This document shows positions 16,204-16,547 of a DNA stretch of 16,547 nucleotides, in pieces. A program made the position numbers and the translations under genes. Each line of letters starts with the position of its first letter. Positions within the stretch are counted from its first letter, which is position 1. Source of the stretch: Acidimicrobiales bacterium (lineage in GTDB: Bacteria > Actinomycetota > Acidimicrobiia > Acidimicrobiales > JANYDT01); contig JANYHQ010000719.1 of assembly GCA_025358985.1 (NCBI GenBank), positions 1 through 16,547 of the forward strand, in the 5' to 3' direction. The notes under the pieces were generated by a model, which was given only the letters and a program-made list of their open reading frames with translations, ran no database searches and had not been told where the DNA came from.

Positions 16204-16547
16204 TGGATCCCGGCGATCCGTTCTTCTCCGTACTGATTCCAACCTTCAATCGCTTTGATTTGCTTCAGGAAGCTATCGATTCGGTGTTGGCTCAAGACTT
16301 CACCGACTTCGAAGTCATCGTGTCGGACAACTGGTCGGCGGATGGCACCAAGGAAATCCTGGAGCGTTATAGCGACCGGCGGGTAGTTGTCACCAGGCCA
16401 CCACAGCACGTACCGATGCCGTTCAACTGGGAGCACGCCCGCTCACAGGCCAGCGGCAAGTACGTGGTACCCCTGGCCGATGATGACGCCCTGGTAGGAG
16501 GGGCACTCACACGGTTCAAACAGGCCATCGATCGCACCGGTTCGAAG
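16200..16547 (+). CDS. Family 2 glycosyltransferase, N-terminal part (runs off the right edge)
   Basis: The first 116 residues of a GT-A glycosyltransferase are visible. They show SVLIPTFNR near the N-terminus, SDNWSADGT (42-50) and the metal-binding ADDDA (Asp94-96). It would transfer an activated sugar, possibly the modified heptose, to a lipid-linked glycan or protein. Two ATGs stand in tandem at 16200 and 16203; the first overlaps the flavoprotein stop, and either may be used. Acceptor and donor cannot be inferred from this part. Confidence 0.85.
   Translation, partial: MMDPGDPFFSVLIPTFNRFDLLQEAIDSVLAQDFTDFEVIVSDNWSADGTKEILERYSDRRVVVTRPPQHVPMPFNWEHARSQASGKYVVPLADDDALVGGALTRFKQAIDRTGSK

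Overview
The window comes from a high-GC bacterium, most likely an actinomycete of the class Acidimicrobiia (Ilumatobacter/Microthrix-like). This is inferred from three things: two wall-anchored secreted proteins with LAVTG and LPFTG sorting tails, a membrane Fe-S reductase of the mycobacterial EtfD type, and a DUF4012 membrane protein. No rRNA, tRNA, transposase, phage or CRISPR sequence was seen.

Left part (1-7347). The minus strand opens with the 5' part of a uridine kinase gene. It is preceded by about 350 bases of regulatory-looking DNA that hold a promoter candidate and a leader with four alternating complementary segments. Next on the minus strand is a DUF11 surface protein with a Thr/Pro-rich stalk and a LAVTG tail. 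Divergent from it are a 756-residue EtfD-like membrane oxidoreductase and then a 797-residue DUF4012 protein with 7-8 membrane segments. A small LPFTG-tailed protein converges on the DUF4012 gene from the minus strand.

Right part (7673-16547). Nine plus-strand genes lie head to tail with short gaps or 4-base ATGA overlaps. They encode a GmhA-like heptose isomerase, a fused HddC-type nucleotidyltransferase plus GmhB-type phosphatase, an NAD-dependent sugar epimerase/dehydratase, an RmlC-like cupin, an HddA-like kinase, a sugar C-methyltransferase, a DUF4910 aminopeptidase-fold protein, a UDP-galactopyranose-mutase-like flavoprotein and the start of a family 2 glycosyltransferase. The first, second and fifth supply every catalytic step from sedoheptulose 7-phosphate to an NDP-activated D-glycero-D-manno-heptose. 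The SDR, cupin and C-methyltransferase are what would be needed to turn it into a modified, possibly C-methyl-branched heptose for a surface glycan. The cluster runs past the right edge, so later transfer and export genes are not visible.

The most interesting items are the compact modified-heptose cluster, with its fusion enzyme and embedded DUF4910 gene, and the attenuator-like leader of the uridine kinase gene. Sugar identity, cofactor nucleotide and regulation are inferences from family membership and context.
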